NCBI RefSeq assembly: GCF_947242115.1
Contig: NC_074719.1
Location: 41,932,349 to 41,996,348 of the forward strand
DNA length: 64,000 nucleotides
Origin: Biomphalaria glabrata
Lineage: Eukaryota; Mollusca; Gastropoda; Planorbidae
Reading direction: 5' to 3'
The notes beneath the pieces were generated by a model. The model ran no database searches and was not told where the DNA came from. It saw only the letters and a list, made by a program, of their open reading frames with translations. Of the stretch, positions 31,455-41,400 are shown piece after piece; the first letter of the stretch is position 1, and every line of letters begins with the position of its first letter. The translations under genes were made by a program, and so were the position numbers.

Positions 31455-31549
31455 CTGACACACTTCCGGTTTTTCTTATTCGACAAGCAGCAAGGCATTT
31501 TGGGACAGCTGGGTAAAGGAATACACCCGCAAGAATGTCTGAGGAGAAA
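31455..31549 (+). promoter_or_regulatory. Possible promoter and first coding exon (MSEEK)
   Basis: ACTTCCGG (31462-31469), an ETS site, is followed by TTTTGGGACAGCTGGG and AAGA-ATG at 31535. The frame MSEEK ends at a donor-like AAA|GTGAGA (31550). The set looks like the start of a plus-strand gene. No phase-matching second exon was proven; the small membrane-protein gene at 43-48 kb is the nearest plus-strand candidate. Confidence 0.3.
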
Positions 31550-31909
31550 GTGAGAATACATTGGAAGAAATAATTAAACCCTATATTACATAGTCTAGGT
31601 CAAATGTTCTAATTCAACAAGATTGTTAATCTTTAGGGGTCAGCATTACCGTAGTTCCGCACTAATTGCCCGCGGGTTATACAAGTTTTCCCACAAACGA
31701 ATTTATTTTACTTAATAATAAGATCAATAATAACATTCCTAAGAAGATTCTCGTTGCTTGTCAGAGGGCGATACTGCTGCAGACCTGCCACATAAATTCA
31801 TCAGTGGAAACTGACAAAGGGACTACAATCAATTTTGTTTCTCTTTAACGAAACTCGACCCTGGCAGTGCCAGAAAAGGAATAAGCGCGAAAATACGGCA
31901 GGCCCTATA

Positions 31910-32035
31910 TCATCTCATCATCATCTCTGCATGTTGTACTTTCTAGGGTGTAGGCCACCAACCAGCTTCCTCCAGGCGTCTCAGTTCTTGGCGAGTCTTT
32001 CCAATTGTCCCCAGGTCTCGACAACGTGAAATTCT
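31910..32035 (-). mobile_element. LINE 3' end fragment with (GATGAT) tail
   Basis: On the minus strand it gives pieces like RLAKN, WRKLVG and YNMQR (the usual end RLAxDRxxWRxLVGGL of RTE-like elements) and a GATGATGATGAGATG tail. Short. Confidence 0.5.
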
Positions 32036-32131
32036 GCACTCCTATGTAATCCTCGGGACTAGAAGACAAGCCTCATTATTGTATTCTCTTTAGTTTCGAA
32101 TTTAATCCACACAAATAATATAAAAGTGATA

Positions 32132-32299
32132 TCTGAACTACGACCCGCGGGTCACATCCGGCGCATAACTGATGCTCCGCTATATGGCCCCTTAAAAATC
32201 TGCCCACCGCTTGGTTTCGAGGATAAGTCTCAGTGGTGCTGCCAGTAACACTTAGGACATTTATTTGGTCCCAAGGCGGGAAAAGGTCGAGAATCACTG
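32132..32299. mobile_element. hAT-type MITE, diverged
   Basis: The right end GAGAATCACTG is the inverse of CAGTGATTCTC, a common hAT terminus. CCCGCGGGTCACATC near the left end is shared with the MITEs at 40296 and 54470. The left boundary is uncertain. Confidence 0.5.
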
Positions 32300-32502
32300 C
32301 TCTGTGCTGGTTGTCTTTTGCAGTCGTAGAACGACTACGGCTCACAAGAGCCTGATCTCGGTACTGGTACTACTACTGGTACTTATTTTGCTGGAGTCCC
32401 CAAGTATTCTTCACCTGACGGAAAGCTTCTTGAGCTTTGCCAGGGCAGGTTCTGACATCTTTTATTTCTACAAGTATCTACAATGGAATTTAAAGTTATA
32501 AG

Positions 32503-33350
32503 TACTGCCTACATGTACTGCCTATATGTAATGCCTACATGTACTGTCTATATGTACTGCCTATATGTTGCCTATATGTACTGCCTATATGTACTGCCTA
32601 CATGTACTGTCTATATGTACTGCCTATATGTTGCCTATATGCACTGCCTATATGTTGCCTACATGTACTGTCTATATGTACTGCCTACATGTACTGTCTA
32701 TATGTACTGCCTATATGTTGCCTATATGTACTGCCTATATGTTGCCTACATGTACTGCCTATATGTACTGCCTACATGTTGCCTATATGTACTGCCTACA
32801 TGTACTGCCTATATGTAATGCCTACATGTACTGTCTATATGTACTGCCTATATGTTGCCTATATGTACTGCCTATATGTACTGCCTACATGTACTGTCTA
32901 TATGTACTGCCTATATGTTGCCTATATGCACTGCCTATATGTTGCCTACATGTACTGTCTATATGTACTGCCTACATGTACTGTCTATATGTACTGCCTA
33001 TATGTTGCCTATATGTACTGCCTATATGTTGCCTACATGTACTGCCTATATGTACTGCCTACATGTACTGTCTATATGTACTGCCTATATGTTGCCTATA
33101 TGTACTGCCTATATGTTGCCTACATGTACTGCCTATATGTACTGCCTACATGTTGCCTATATGTACTGCCTACATGTACTGCCTACATGTACTGCCTATA
33201 TGTTGCCTATATGTACTGCCTATATGTTGCCTACATGTACTGTCTATATGTACTGCCTATATGTTGCCTATATGTACTGCCTACATGTACTCTCTATATG
33301 TACTGCCTATATGTTGCCTATATGTACTGCCTATATGTACTGCCTAGAAA
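32503..33350. repeat. Minisatellite of TGCCTATATGTAC-type units, 850 bp
   Basis: Two alternating units, ACTGCCTATATGT (with C/T variants ACTGCCTACATGT, ACTGTCTATATGT) and the shorter TGCCTATATGT, are arranged in higher-order blocks; 32520-32780 and 32815-33075 are nearly identical. It stops about 20 bp from the end of the XKR-like coding sequence. All long frames here are spurious. Confidence 0.95.
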
Positions 33351-33367
33351 CGTTAAGTAAGTGAATC

Positions 33368-33518
33368 TTACGTGTAGAAGTATATGGCATGCAGGAGCAT
33401 ACCCACACTGATCAAGAGAAGAATAATACTGGAGTAGAGCCTGAGCATGGTCTTATTGTGACAGTGAAAGTAGCGCTCTAACCAAGTTGGTAAAGCGTTA
33501 TAGATTGGTAGCCAAATA
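33368..33518 (-). CDS. XKR-like exon C (last identified)
   Basis: Reads [20 protein letters not shown], then [20 protein letters not shown] and LLHAIYFYT with TAA at 33370-33368. The first T completes a Tyr codon from exon B. Confidence 0.65.
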
Positions 33519-35599
33519 CTGAAAGGAAAACAAAAGTTAAATATTTAATTGAATAGCACTCAATAAAATGGGATGAACCCTATTAGATGTATACACTAAA
33601 CTGGATAATGTACCGGACAAGAAAGTATTTACCAGTAAAATGTATTCGCACGAGAAATTTATCATTAGAAGTTTCAATACTAAATCTTTAGCACTTGAAG
33701 TAATCGATACTGCATATTTAGCACTAGAAGTAATCGACACTAATTCTGTTGAACTTGGAGTATTCGATACTAAGTTTAAGCACTTGAAGTTTCGATACTA
33801 AGTCTTAAGCTCTTTAAATATTCGATATTAAAATCTTTAACACTTAAAGTTTTGATACTAAATTTATAACACTTAAAGTTTTGATATTAAACTTTTAACA
33901 CTTTAAGTTTCGATACTAAATGATTAACACTTAAAGTTTCTATACTAAATCTTTTTTTTTAACACTTGAGTTTCGTTATTAAATCTGATATAATTGAAGT
34001 TACGATACTCAGTCTTTAACACTACAAGTTTCATTGCCAATCCTTAACTAAAAGAAGTTTTGATTCTAAATCTTGGACTTGTTTACACCATATGCTAAAG
34101 AAAACTAACAGTCTAAATCGTATACTGCAGATTAGTGTTTCTTATCCTTTAGCTAAGCTAAGTCAAGTCTATTCTTGGTGTATTTCTCTCCGTAATTATT
34201 TTCCACGTTCCGATGGAATTATTCATTTTGATCATTTGTGTTTCACTACCCTGTTAGGATTAAACTTCAATAACTTTTTTTTTTGTTTCTTGTCAGGAAA
34301 TGTTATATTAGTTTATAATTATAGAAGGATGCGTGCTCTTTATATATTACACACATTAAAGTTTATATTACCAAAAATTAATTTAATTTTTGGGGTCAAA
34401 TCAACGTCGGTATCGTCAGTTAGGAGTGAAAGAGTTAACTGGCAAAGGTGAAATAGATGTTCATGTCAGTCTAGTTATTGATGAGAGGTACAAACAAATA
34501 GTAAAAATTTCTTTCACATGGTATTTCACTGGGGGGGGGGGGGCGGGAGTTGATCTATGCATTTAAAAAAAAATAAAAACTATTTACATTCTGCTTGTGT
34601 TCGGAAAGGTTTAGTTTAAAAAAACAAAACAAATGCGTCTTTCAGCGGTGAATAGTAACAACAGCAACAATAACAACCAAGAGATTCTATCAGACGAGCG
34701 TCGATCTCTGGGTATCATATCTTATCATCATCTTATCATGAACTACAGGCGTTACTTCAAAAAAAGATGATTACATCCTTCGCGTGTTCCTAGGTAAATC
34801 TAGTCATGCATGTTAATCAATGACTTAAATTCTGCCAAGCCATTGGTTTTCCTGGCTAGCTCAGGCAACCCATTCCATGCTCTAATAGCACTAGGGCACT
34901 ATTTGTCAAATTTGTCTAGCATATGGAAGTTATGGAACAAGGAATGTGCCTTTATCTTTGTGTCTTTCTGGCAAGCTTATATAGAAAGACAGGTATTAAA
35001 TAGAATGACAGATAAACAAAGACTAACAGGTAAACATAAACTAACAGGTAGGTCTAAACATGTTTGTAAAATGTTTTACATGTTTCGGATGTTCCTTTAG
35101 AGTTGAAGATAGTTTACTACCTAGTCCAAACCTCCCGCAGGACGACTGGGGATGGGAGCGGGCAGGGTTTGAACCCGAGACAATCGAACGACAGTCCAGT
35201 GCGCAAACCGCACGACCATGCAGCCATAGAGTAACAAGTAAATATAGACTAACAGGTAGGCCTAAACATAGACTAACTGTACTAACCAGTTAACATTGAC
35301 TGAAAGGTAGGCCTAAACGTAGACAAACATGTAGGCCTAAACATAGACTGACATCCAAACACAGACAAACACGGGCATTAAAAGTGAAGCTTCCTTACTA
35401 GTTCATGAGCAGGCCTGGTATGACCAGGAACAGCAGGAGCAGCATCAAGTTTCTGAAGAACGTGCACGTGTAGATCTTGAACCACGCCCATCGCTTCATG
35501 ATACGCTCCAGCCAGATAATGATAAAGATAGTGTTCAGCCAGGATAGGATTGGACTCTGAACACATGGACACAAAGAAATACATATTTTTAAATACACG

Positions 35600-35659
<60 letters not shown>

Positions 35660-35758
35660 TGGCGGATCCAGAACTTTGGAGTGGGGAGGGGCGATTTTTT
35701 TCCAAACCCTAACCCTAACGCCCAGTAAACCCTAACCCTAAGCATAAACGTGCGTACA

Positions 35759-35816
<58 letters not shown>

Positions 35817-38800
35817 GACATATGAGAATAAAATAAGACTGTTTTTCAATCTTCGGCGAAATAAAAACAGAAAAAAAAACAGTCCTTCTCTTGCAAGCTT
35901 GGGGGTCTGGGAGAGCGCTGTAAGCTTCTTAAGTGGGGTTCGGCAAAAGCGTTTTCTTGCATTTTTCACAGCTGAAACGCATTCTTCTGACATCTACAGC
36001 TTATTATTTATCAGTGGGGTTCGGGGCCAAGCCCCGACGCCAAAAGCGTTTTCTTGCATTTTTCACGGCTAAAACGCATTCTCCTGACATCTACAGCTCA
36101 TTACTTATTAGTGTTGTTCGGGGCGAAGCCTCGACGCTAAAAGCGTTTTCTGGCATTTTTCACTGCATTCTCCTTACCTACAGCTCATTATTCATTCTAT
36201 TATAAAGTTCCTTTTGAATAATGAGAAAAATATTCTAATATGAATTTATAGTCCCTTAATACATTGCAAATACAACCGATTTGTTCTTTGAAAGATAAGA
36301 TACCCCACAGATTTAGATTAAGGTTTTGAATATCGCCGCCGGAAAAAAAAATCGATTAATAATATTCAATAAAATTTTAGCATACATTGTGAGTTATAGT
36401 CCTAAATTTATTTAACTAGAAAAATATGAGATAGAGTAAAGGTTGCAAAAAGTCGACTAGGAAAAGATTATCTGGCTTTTGAACTCATCTCAACCGTGAC
36501 TGTTATATTGAAAAATTTCGTTTGAATTATAACTTTTCCAAAGCAAAGTCTTTCTTAAAATAGTTATGATAAATTCATGTCAAATTACACAAACTCTGTC
36601 TGGAAAGGGCAAGGGCGGTAAAATGAAAACGATTAATTCTCGTTCCTTTTTATAATTTCTGCTATTGATTGCATTTTGCATTAAAGAATAGGGGTTGGGC
36701 GACTCGATATAAGAATTTACTTTATAGCATATATAAATTATATTAGTGACAGATTTTTGTAATTTTGTATTGATTTGTCCGATGGGGGGAAGGGGATTGC
36801 ATGTATCGCACTTCCACCTGTTTATATTATATAGATATTCGACTAATTTTGTTCACATACTATGATTTCTCCATAAACATAGGACCGACACCCCCCACTC
36901 AAAGGGTTTAGATGGGAAGGGTGGTGGAGGTATTCGCTCTTCCCCTTCCAATCGGCCAACAGGTGAACGAAATTATATAAAGACCGGTTAAAATACCAAT
37001 AACAAGTTTTAATCATATAGATATTTAATTGATTCTGTTAGCAAGCTGTGATTTCTACAGGTAAATAGGACCGCCCCCTCACTCGAAAGTTTATGGTGGG
37101 GGGGGCGGATTGATGCCATCGCCCCCCTCCCGACCCTACCAAAATCGGCCAAAATACTAGAAGGTAAGGCGAAATAATTCAAAAATAGGTTGAAATATAA
37201 ATAATTAGTATATATTATTAACATAAGTAATAAATTCGCATACAAATTGTGTGAATTCTATACTATAATTCGTCCGCCCCCCCCCCGAAGGGGGGGGCCG
37301 AGGGGGGGGGGCGATCGCCCCTACCGCCCCCCCCCTGGATCCGCCAGTGATATATATATATATATATAATATATAATATATATAAAAGAACGAAACATAA
37401 ATGCTGGATTTACCTCTAGGCAAAATAAGTTATACCTTAGAGCCACAACTTAATTAAGGCTCACCCCAAGAAAAAAATTTTTTGCAAGAAAATGCAAAGG
37501 AACATAATTGCCATATTTTGATTACAGGGGGTCCCATATATCAAACAGCTTAGGGCCTTAGCAAGACTAAATCCGGCCCTGGTTACCAGTGTTGCTGCTC
37601 TGTGTAGATTCACTTCTATATCTTTAACACTAGAAGTATCAATTCTAAATGTAGGCCTACAATGCTTAAAGTGTACAGCATAGGATTCGGAATGCTTATA
37701 GTCTAAAAGTTATACTGCAAACGTGTGTTTTACATGGCATTAGGGAGGTTTTTAAATAGAGAAAATGACTTCTGTTAATGTTTTTTGGTGTTTGTTTCTA
37801 GTGGTTGATGTAAACTTGACTAAGACTAGTAAGGGTCTCCTTTCAGACCTTTAAGGGAAGGGTGTCAGCACGATAACCAAGTGGGTGGACTCAAGGGCAA
37901 CCTAAAAATCGCGAAATTAAAAATCCCAGTTTTCATCGGGATTCGAACCCAGGGACTCATGTTGGGAAACCAAGCGCTAAGCCAAAGTGCCTCCCCCCCC
38001 CCCCAATCCTAGACTGAGACTAGGGGCCGACAAATTTATAAATAGAGAGTGAACGGATGACGAAAGTCAGTAGAGGTCGGAGACTGAGAAAACAAGGGGG
38101 CGTATGTTTATTATAGTTTTTAAAGTGAGCTACAATATTTTGTTTAAAATGTACAGCATTTTATTCTTACACTTGTACTTCTACATATGTCGACAATGGA
38201 AGTGAACTTCAAGGAAAACTGTAAATATTGTCAGTAAATGTTACGTTCATTTTTTTTAAGTTTGTTGAAGTTTTATAAAAATAAAATTCTGTATTAAGAA
38301 AATAATATCCCTACAAAGTGTGGCTCGGAAATTGGGTTCGGTGGAGCTGTTCTCACTGACAGGAGAGGAGGCAATGGCAAGCAACTGGCGCTTGAATCAG
38401 TTCGTTTCGGGCAGACGGGCTCGTTAAGTCTTGGCTACTCACATTGGAGAAGGGAAACTCTGAATTTAAAAGTCACTCCTGCTTGGTTGTGTGATATCCC
38501 AAGAAGCTCGAGTGAGAACGAAGGCCGAACACACCGGGGAAAATCCTACTTTAAGTTGAAATAGTATAGTCAACTTTAGGTAAAAGGGATATTACTAACA
38601 CCCAATAATAAGAAATGACCAATGAATAGGTAGTCCTCCTGAATCGTATAGATTATTAACTGTAAATATTGACGTTAAAAAGTTGTCCAAAAAAAATTGC
38701 ATGTTTTAACTTTTTTTTTTTTACTATGACAAAAGTTTCAGTAGGAATTAAACTGTAAATCAATACTTTCTATCTATTCATGAAAGATCACCTATAATCT

Positions 38801-39957
38801 GAAATGAGTATATGAGTAAAAATATCTTAATATACATGCTGATCAGAAAAGAATTAAAAAGAAAAAGAATTTGTTAGAGCTCTGTCTCTCTTTCTTTCTC
38901 TCTCCATCTCTCTCTCTCTTCCTCTCCTCCTCTTTCTCCCAGTTTGTCTCTATCTCTTCCCTTCTTTTTTTTTTTCTCTCTCTCAATGTCTTTCTTTCTC
39001 TTTCTCTACCAGACTCCTGTCTGTATGACCCGCTTTTTTTACCCACCTGCCGCATATTCTCCTTTCTCTCCATCTCTCTCTCTCTGCTTAATTTTCGGCA
39101 ACTTTTTCTTTGCTTCTCTTTCTCCCAGTCTCTCTCTCTCTCTCTCAGTCTCTCTCTCTCTCTCCCAGTCTCTCTCTCCCAGTCTCTCTCTCCCAGTCTC
39201 TCTCTCCCAGTCTCTCTCTCTCCCAGTCTCTCTCTCCCAGTCTCTCTCTCTCCCTGTCTCTCTCTCACTCTCCCAGTCTCTCTCTCTCCCAGTCTCTCTC
39301 TCCCAGTCTCTCTCTCCCAGTCTCTCTCTCTCTCCCAGTCTCTCTCTCTCTCAGTCTCTCTCTCTCTCCCAGTCTCTCTCTCTCCCAGTCTCTCTCTCTC
39401 TCCCAGTCTCTCTCTCTCCCGGTCTCTCTCTCTCCCAGTCTCTCTCTCTCCCAGTCTCTCTCTCTCTCTCCCAGTCTCTCTCTCTCCCAGTCTCTCTCTC
39501 TCCCAGTCTCTCTCTCTCTCCCAGTCTCTCTCTCTCCCTACCTTTATCTTTTTTTTCTGTCTCTCAATCTTTTCTTCTCTCTCTAACTCGTTCCCCTCCT
39601 CTCTCTCTCTTTCTTTCTCCCGTTGTCTCGTTCTCTCCCTTTCACTCTTTCTCTCCATCTTTTTCTATCGCTCTTTCTCCCTCTCTCACCGTCTCTTTTT
39701 CTCTTACTCTCCACTTCTCCCTACCTCCCTCTCTTTTTGTATGTCTGACTGTCTGTCTGTCTTATATGACTACTGACCTGTACAATGAGCCTTAACAGAA
39801 AAGGATTCAGCCATAGAAGAAGTATTAATCCTAACTCGTGCGTGCGCACACCAAAGTGGTAGATGTTGGCCAGAAGAGACAGGGGAACCAGAATGTTCCA
39901 GAAAATGTAGAAGTCTCCGGGAACATTGGGCAGCACTGGGCCTGTCTCAGGGTGCGT
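33368..39957 (-). CDS. XK-related-like multi-pass membrane protein, three C-terminal exons
   Basis: Exons 39957-39778, 35556-35399 and 33518-33368 join in phase (0, then 2) with AG acceptors and donors CAG|GTCAGT and TA|GTAAGG. They give 161 codons and a stop. Hydrophobic segments are [64 protein letters not shown] and [26 protein letters not shown]..(spacing)..[16 protein letters not shown] resembles the late part of XK/XKR proteins (IFSWF...IYYFVILLENT...W), phospholipid scramblase-related. The match is distant. The stop lies in ACACGTAAGA, where AC|GTAAGA could alternatively be a splice donor, so the true C-terminus may lie elsewhere. The 5' exons are not found. Confidence 0.6.
33640..34080. 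repeat. Degenerate 33- to 35-bp tandem repeat
   Basis: About 13 diverged units built on CACTTGAAGTTTCGATACTA and AATCTTTAA, in the intron between XKR-like exons B and C. A lone unit recurs at about 37615-37650. Confidence 0.8.
34165..34437. mobile_element. piggyBac-like MITE candidate, copy 2
   Basis: Shares its internal sequence with 17188-17400 and ends GGAGTGAAAGAGTTAA, i.e. TTAACTCTTTCACTCC inverted. The left terminus is not preserved. Confidence 0.5.
34741..34985 (-). mobile_element. LINE 3' end relic (WN-LP type)
   Basis: The minus strand reads [20 protein letters not shown] then FKSLINMHD before a stop, the usual C-terminus of CR1/L2-like reverse transcriptases (WNxLPxxxxxxxxxxxFK). 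The same family occurs at 40862-41085 and 56755-57110. Confidence 0.65.
35056..35227 (-). mobile_element. SINE family B, inverted copy
   Basis: Complete family pattern from TTTTACATGTTTCGGATGTT to CGCACGACCATGCAGCCA, with an inverted B-box-like GGTTTGAACCCG. Confidence 0.85.
35399..35556 (-). CDS. XKR-like exon B
   Basis: Reads [52 protein letters not shown]. CpG-containing, codon-like composition distinguishes it from the flanks. Acceptor GTTCAG, donor GTAAGG. Confidence 0.7.
35605..35656. repeat. (TA)n tract, left flank of the second TIR element
   Basis: Runs directly into the CACTGGCGGATCCAG terminus. Confidence 0.95.
35703..35745 (+). repeat. Interstitial telomere-like repeats
   Basis: AAACCCTAACCCTAACGCCC followed after a few bases by AAACCCTAACCCTAAGC: two short blocks of the CCCTAA telomere motif inside the TIR element. 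Confidence 0.8.
35930..36195. repeat. Three tandem units with AAAAGCGTTTTCTTGCATTT
   Basis: Units of about 95 bp each carry GTGGGGTTCGG(GGCCAAGCCCCGACGC), AAAAGCGTTTTCTTGCATTT, CACAGCTGAAACGCATTCT and GACATCTACAGCT. The GGGGC...GCCCC pieces are self-complementary. Confidence 0.85.
37500..37578. mobile_element. Fragment of a CAGGGCCGG-type MITE
   Basis: AAATCCGGCCCTG is the inverted terminus seen at 45720 and 58524, preceded by GGGCCTTAGCAAGACT. Only one end is recognisable. Confidence 0.5.
37845..38003 (-). mobile_element. SINE family A, inverted, with internal deletion
   Basis: TCCTTTCAGACCTTTAAGGG at the 3' end, GATTCGAACCCAGGGACTC (inverted B-box) and AACCAAGCGCTAAGCCAAAG (inverted A-box). 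The central part is shortened. Confidence 0.75.
38318..38550. repeat. GC-richer segment, probable old dispersed repeat
   Basis: Stands out from its AT-rich surroundings (GGCTCGGAAATTGGGTTCGG, GAACGAAGGCCGAACACACC). No long frame or termini; I could not assign it. Confidence 0.3.
38880..39755. repeat. Polypyrimidine tract (CTCTCTCTCCCAGT)n
   Basis: An 870-bp almost pure C/T run on the plus strand. Its core (39125-39540) is an array of 12- to 18-bp units CTCTCTCTCCCAGT. Four large overlapping frames on both strands are artefacts. On the minus strand, the RNA strand of the XKR-like gene, it is a G/A tract starting about 25 nt after a splice donor. Confidence 0.95.
39778..39957 (-). CDS. XKR-like exon A (first identified)
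   Basis: Reads [60 protein letters not shown], exactly 60 codons between acceptor TTTCACAG and donor CAG|GTCAGT. An in-frame stop just upstream of the acceptor shows that the coding starts at the junction. Confidence 0.65.
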
Positions 39958-40079
39958 CTGTGAAAAGCATCAGCATATGGATTTACCATGGGCGGAAAAA
40001 AAAAAGATGAATTATGGACTACAACCTAAACTAAAACTAAGATCATCCTGCGCTGCTCCGCGCATTGGGGGGGGGGGGG

Positions 40080-40260
40080 GGGCAATTCTTATCCAAAGAA
40101 ATCGGTATCCAGTAACGCTTAAAGCCTCTTCCTGTCTGGTGTCCACAGGCACCATGACGTTCAATGACAACGTGTTATGCTTTTCCCTCGTTTAGGCGTC
40201 CTTGTTTTCGCTAATCATGGGGCGCACGATTCTTTGTCGGAGAACATGGCCTCAATTTAA
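40080..40260. repeat. Dispersed repeat related to 43890-44080
   Basis: Shares AAATC(G/A)GT(A/C)TCCAG, GCCTCTTCCT, TGGTGTCCAC, TTTTCC(C/T)T and CGCACGATTCTTT-type blocks in order with 43890-44080. Nature unknown. Confidence 0.5.
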
Positions 40261-40295
40261 TGCGAGGTCTTCTTAGACCTATTTATGATCTCCAT

Positions 40296-40453
40296 CAGTG
40301 ATGCCCAATCCAAGGTCTGTGGGTCACATCTTGCGCGTGACGCGATGCTATGCTGTGTCTTGAAACTTTTACAAACTATGTACTATGTTACAGCAGATGC
40401 GGTAATGCGGCCTGAGAAAAGAGTATTGCGCCGAAAAAAAAGGCCCAGCACTG
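40296..40453. mobile_element. hAT-type MITE, CAGTGATGCCCAA family (short)
   Basis: Left end CAGTGATGCCCAATC and right end GGCCCAGCACTG. Internal GTGGGTCACATC is shared with other members. An 8-bp duplication is not evident, so boundaries are provisional. Confidence 0.55.
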
Positions 40454-40479
40454 CTGATCTAGTTATAAACCTGCTTCTT

Positions 40480-40780
40480 CTCTTCACAGTAGAGGAGCTC
40501 TTCTTTTGGCCAGCCGGAGACAGAGTGTTGACTTTACGGTGGATGTTTGTTGGGGATTTCTTCAATTCCCCCCAGTGCAAATGATCTCGGTCCTTAGGCA
40601 CCCCGAACGGGAGTCGTTTTTGCTTCCCAATCGGCCTCATCGTCTCTTCTAACGCCCGTTTCCACCCGAGCGCCAGGGTGAGGCTGAGAAGCCTTGTCTG
40701 GGACAAATCTAGATATAAACGTTTCGTCAACACATTTCCAATTATCGCTTTCTCTTCCTTATCTATATTCATATTTTATT
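40480..40780. other. Unassigned GC-moderate region with an open minus frame
   Basis: A 129-codon minus-strand frame (40772-40383) includes ALGWKRALEETMRPIGKQKR and PFGVPKDRDHLHWG. It overlaps the MITE at its end and has no splice context; probably a repeat, function unknown. Confidence 0.25.
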
Positions 40781-40861
40781 GATTAAATAATGTTACCCGG
40801 ATATTAAAGACCCCTAAACTGACGTAAGAAGAGATTAATGTGTTTTTACAATTTATCTTAT

Positions 40862-41085
40862 CTTATAAAATACAGACGTTACTTGAAAAAAATGAAGATG
40901 ATTACGTCCTACTCGTGTTCCTATGTCATTCTAGTCATACATGTTACTGTTAGTCAGTGACTTAAATTATGCAACGTTCTCGTTAGTTTTCCTGGCTGAA
41001 TTAGGCAACTCATTCCATGCTCCAATAGCACCAGGGAAGAAGGAGCATTTGTATAAATTTGGCCTAGCGTTTATATGGGAACATA
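40862..41085 (-). mobile_element. LINE 3' end relic (WN-LP type)
   Basis: The minus strand gives LYKCSFFPGAIGAWNELPNS and ARKTNENVA before interruption. Same family as 34741-34985. Confidence 0.65.
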
Positions 41086-41299
41086 GATAATTCTACTAGA
41101 CCCTTCTGACCCTATTGAATGGGTCAATTGCTCTTAGCTATTATTCCATTATATTTATTTCTTTATTGACTTCAGAGTCTTACCGGTTCCATATTTCTTC
41201 TTTCATGTAAAATGAACCGACCACGTGATCATTGTGCCTGGCCCTAATTTGTTGGCAGGCACTCAGCATTGCATAGCCACAACAAGGAAAGACTACAAC

Positions 41300-41400
41300 A
41301 ATGGTTGCCACTTCCGGTCGCAGGCGCAACTTCCTGTGTGTTTGATGGTCTTGGTGCTAACAGAGAGCGTAGCTCCAATGGCGCGATTTATTCTTCGCCA
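41300..41400. promoter_or_regulatory. Possible bidirectional promoter with two ETS sites
   Basis: ACTTCCGG (41310-41317) and ACTTCCTG (41330-41337) are followed by CCAATGGCGCG (41371-41381), a CCAAT-type box in a CpG-containing stretch. It lies between the minus-strand XKR-like exons (left) and the plus-strand membrane-protein gene (right), and could serve either. Motif-based inference only. Confidence 0.35.

Larger units (their letters stand above)
35657..37349. mobile_element. 1.69 kb terminal-inverted-repeat element inside (TA)n
   Basis: Perfect 15-bp inverted repeats CACTGGCGGATCCAG (35657-35671) and CTGGATCCGCCAGTG (37335-37349), both bordered by (TA)n. No transposase. Inside: a telomere-like stretch (35703-35745), a further (TA)n (35760-35814), three GC-rich tandem units (35930-36195), then two segments around 36780-36950 and 37060-37190 with GGACCG and runs of C and G. 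It sits in the intron between XKR-like exons A and B. Confidence 0.75.

Noticed and set aside
32483-33364. Four overlapping frames of 110-273 codons (Cys/Tyr/Leu-rich) on the plus strand
   Set aside because: They are translations of a minisatellite in several frames; no start context, domains or splice sites.
34092-34451. 119-codon plus-strand frame
   Set aside because: Overlaps a MITE candidate and a degenerate tandem repeat; composition of random AT-rich DNA.
38843-39795. Ser/Leu-rich plus frames and an Arg/Glu-rich minus frame of 270-300 codons
   Set aside because: Pure polypyrimidine/polypurine tract, lying in the intron after an XKR-like donor.
41200-41222. Minus-strand mini-exon ATGAAAGAAGAAATATGGAA before a GTAAGA donor at about 41190
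   Set aside because: Its phase does not fit XKR-like exon A, and no intermediate exon was found; considered chance.
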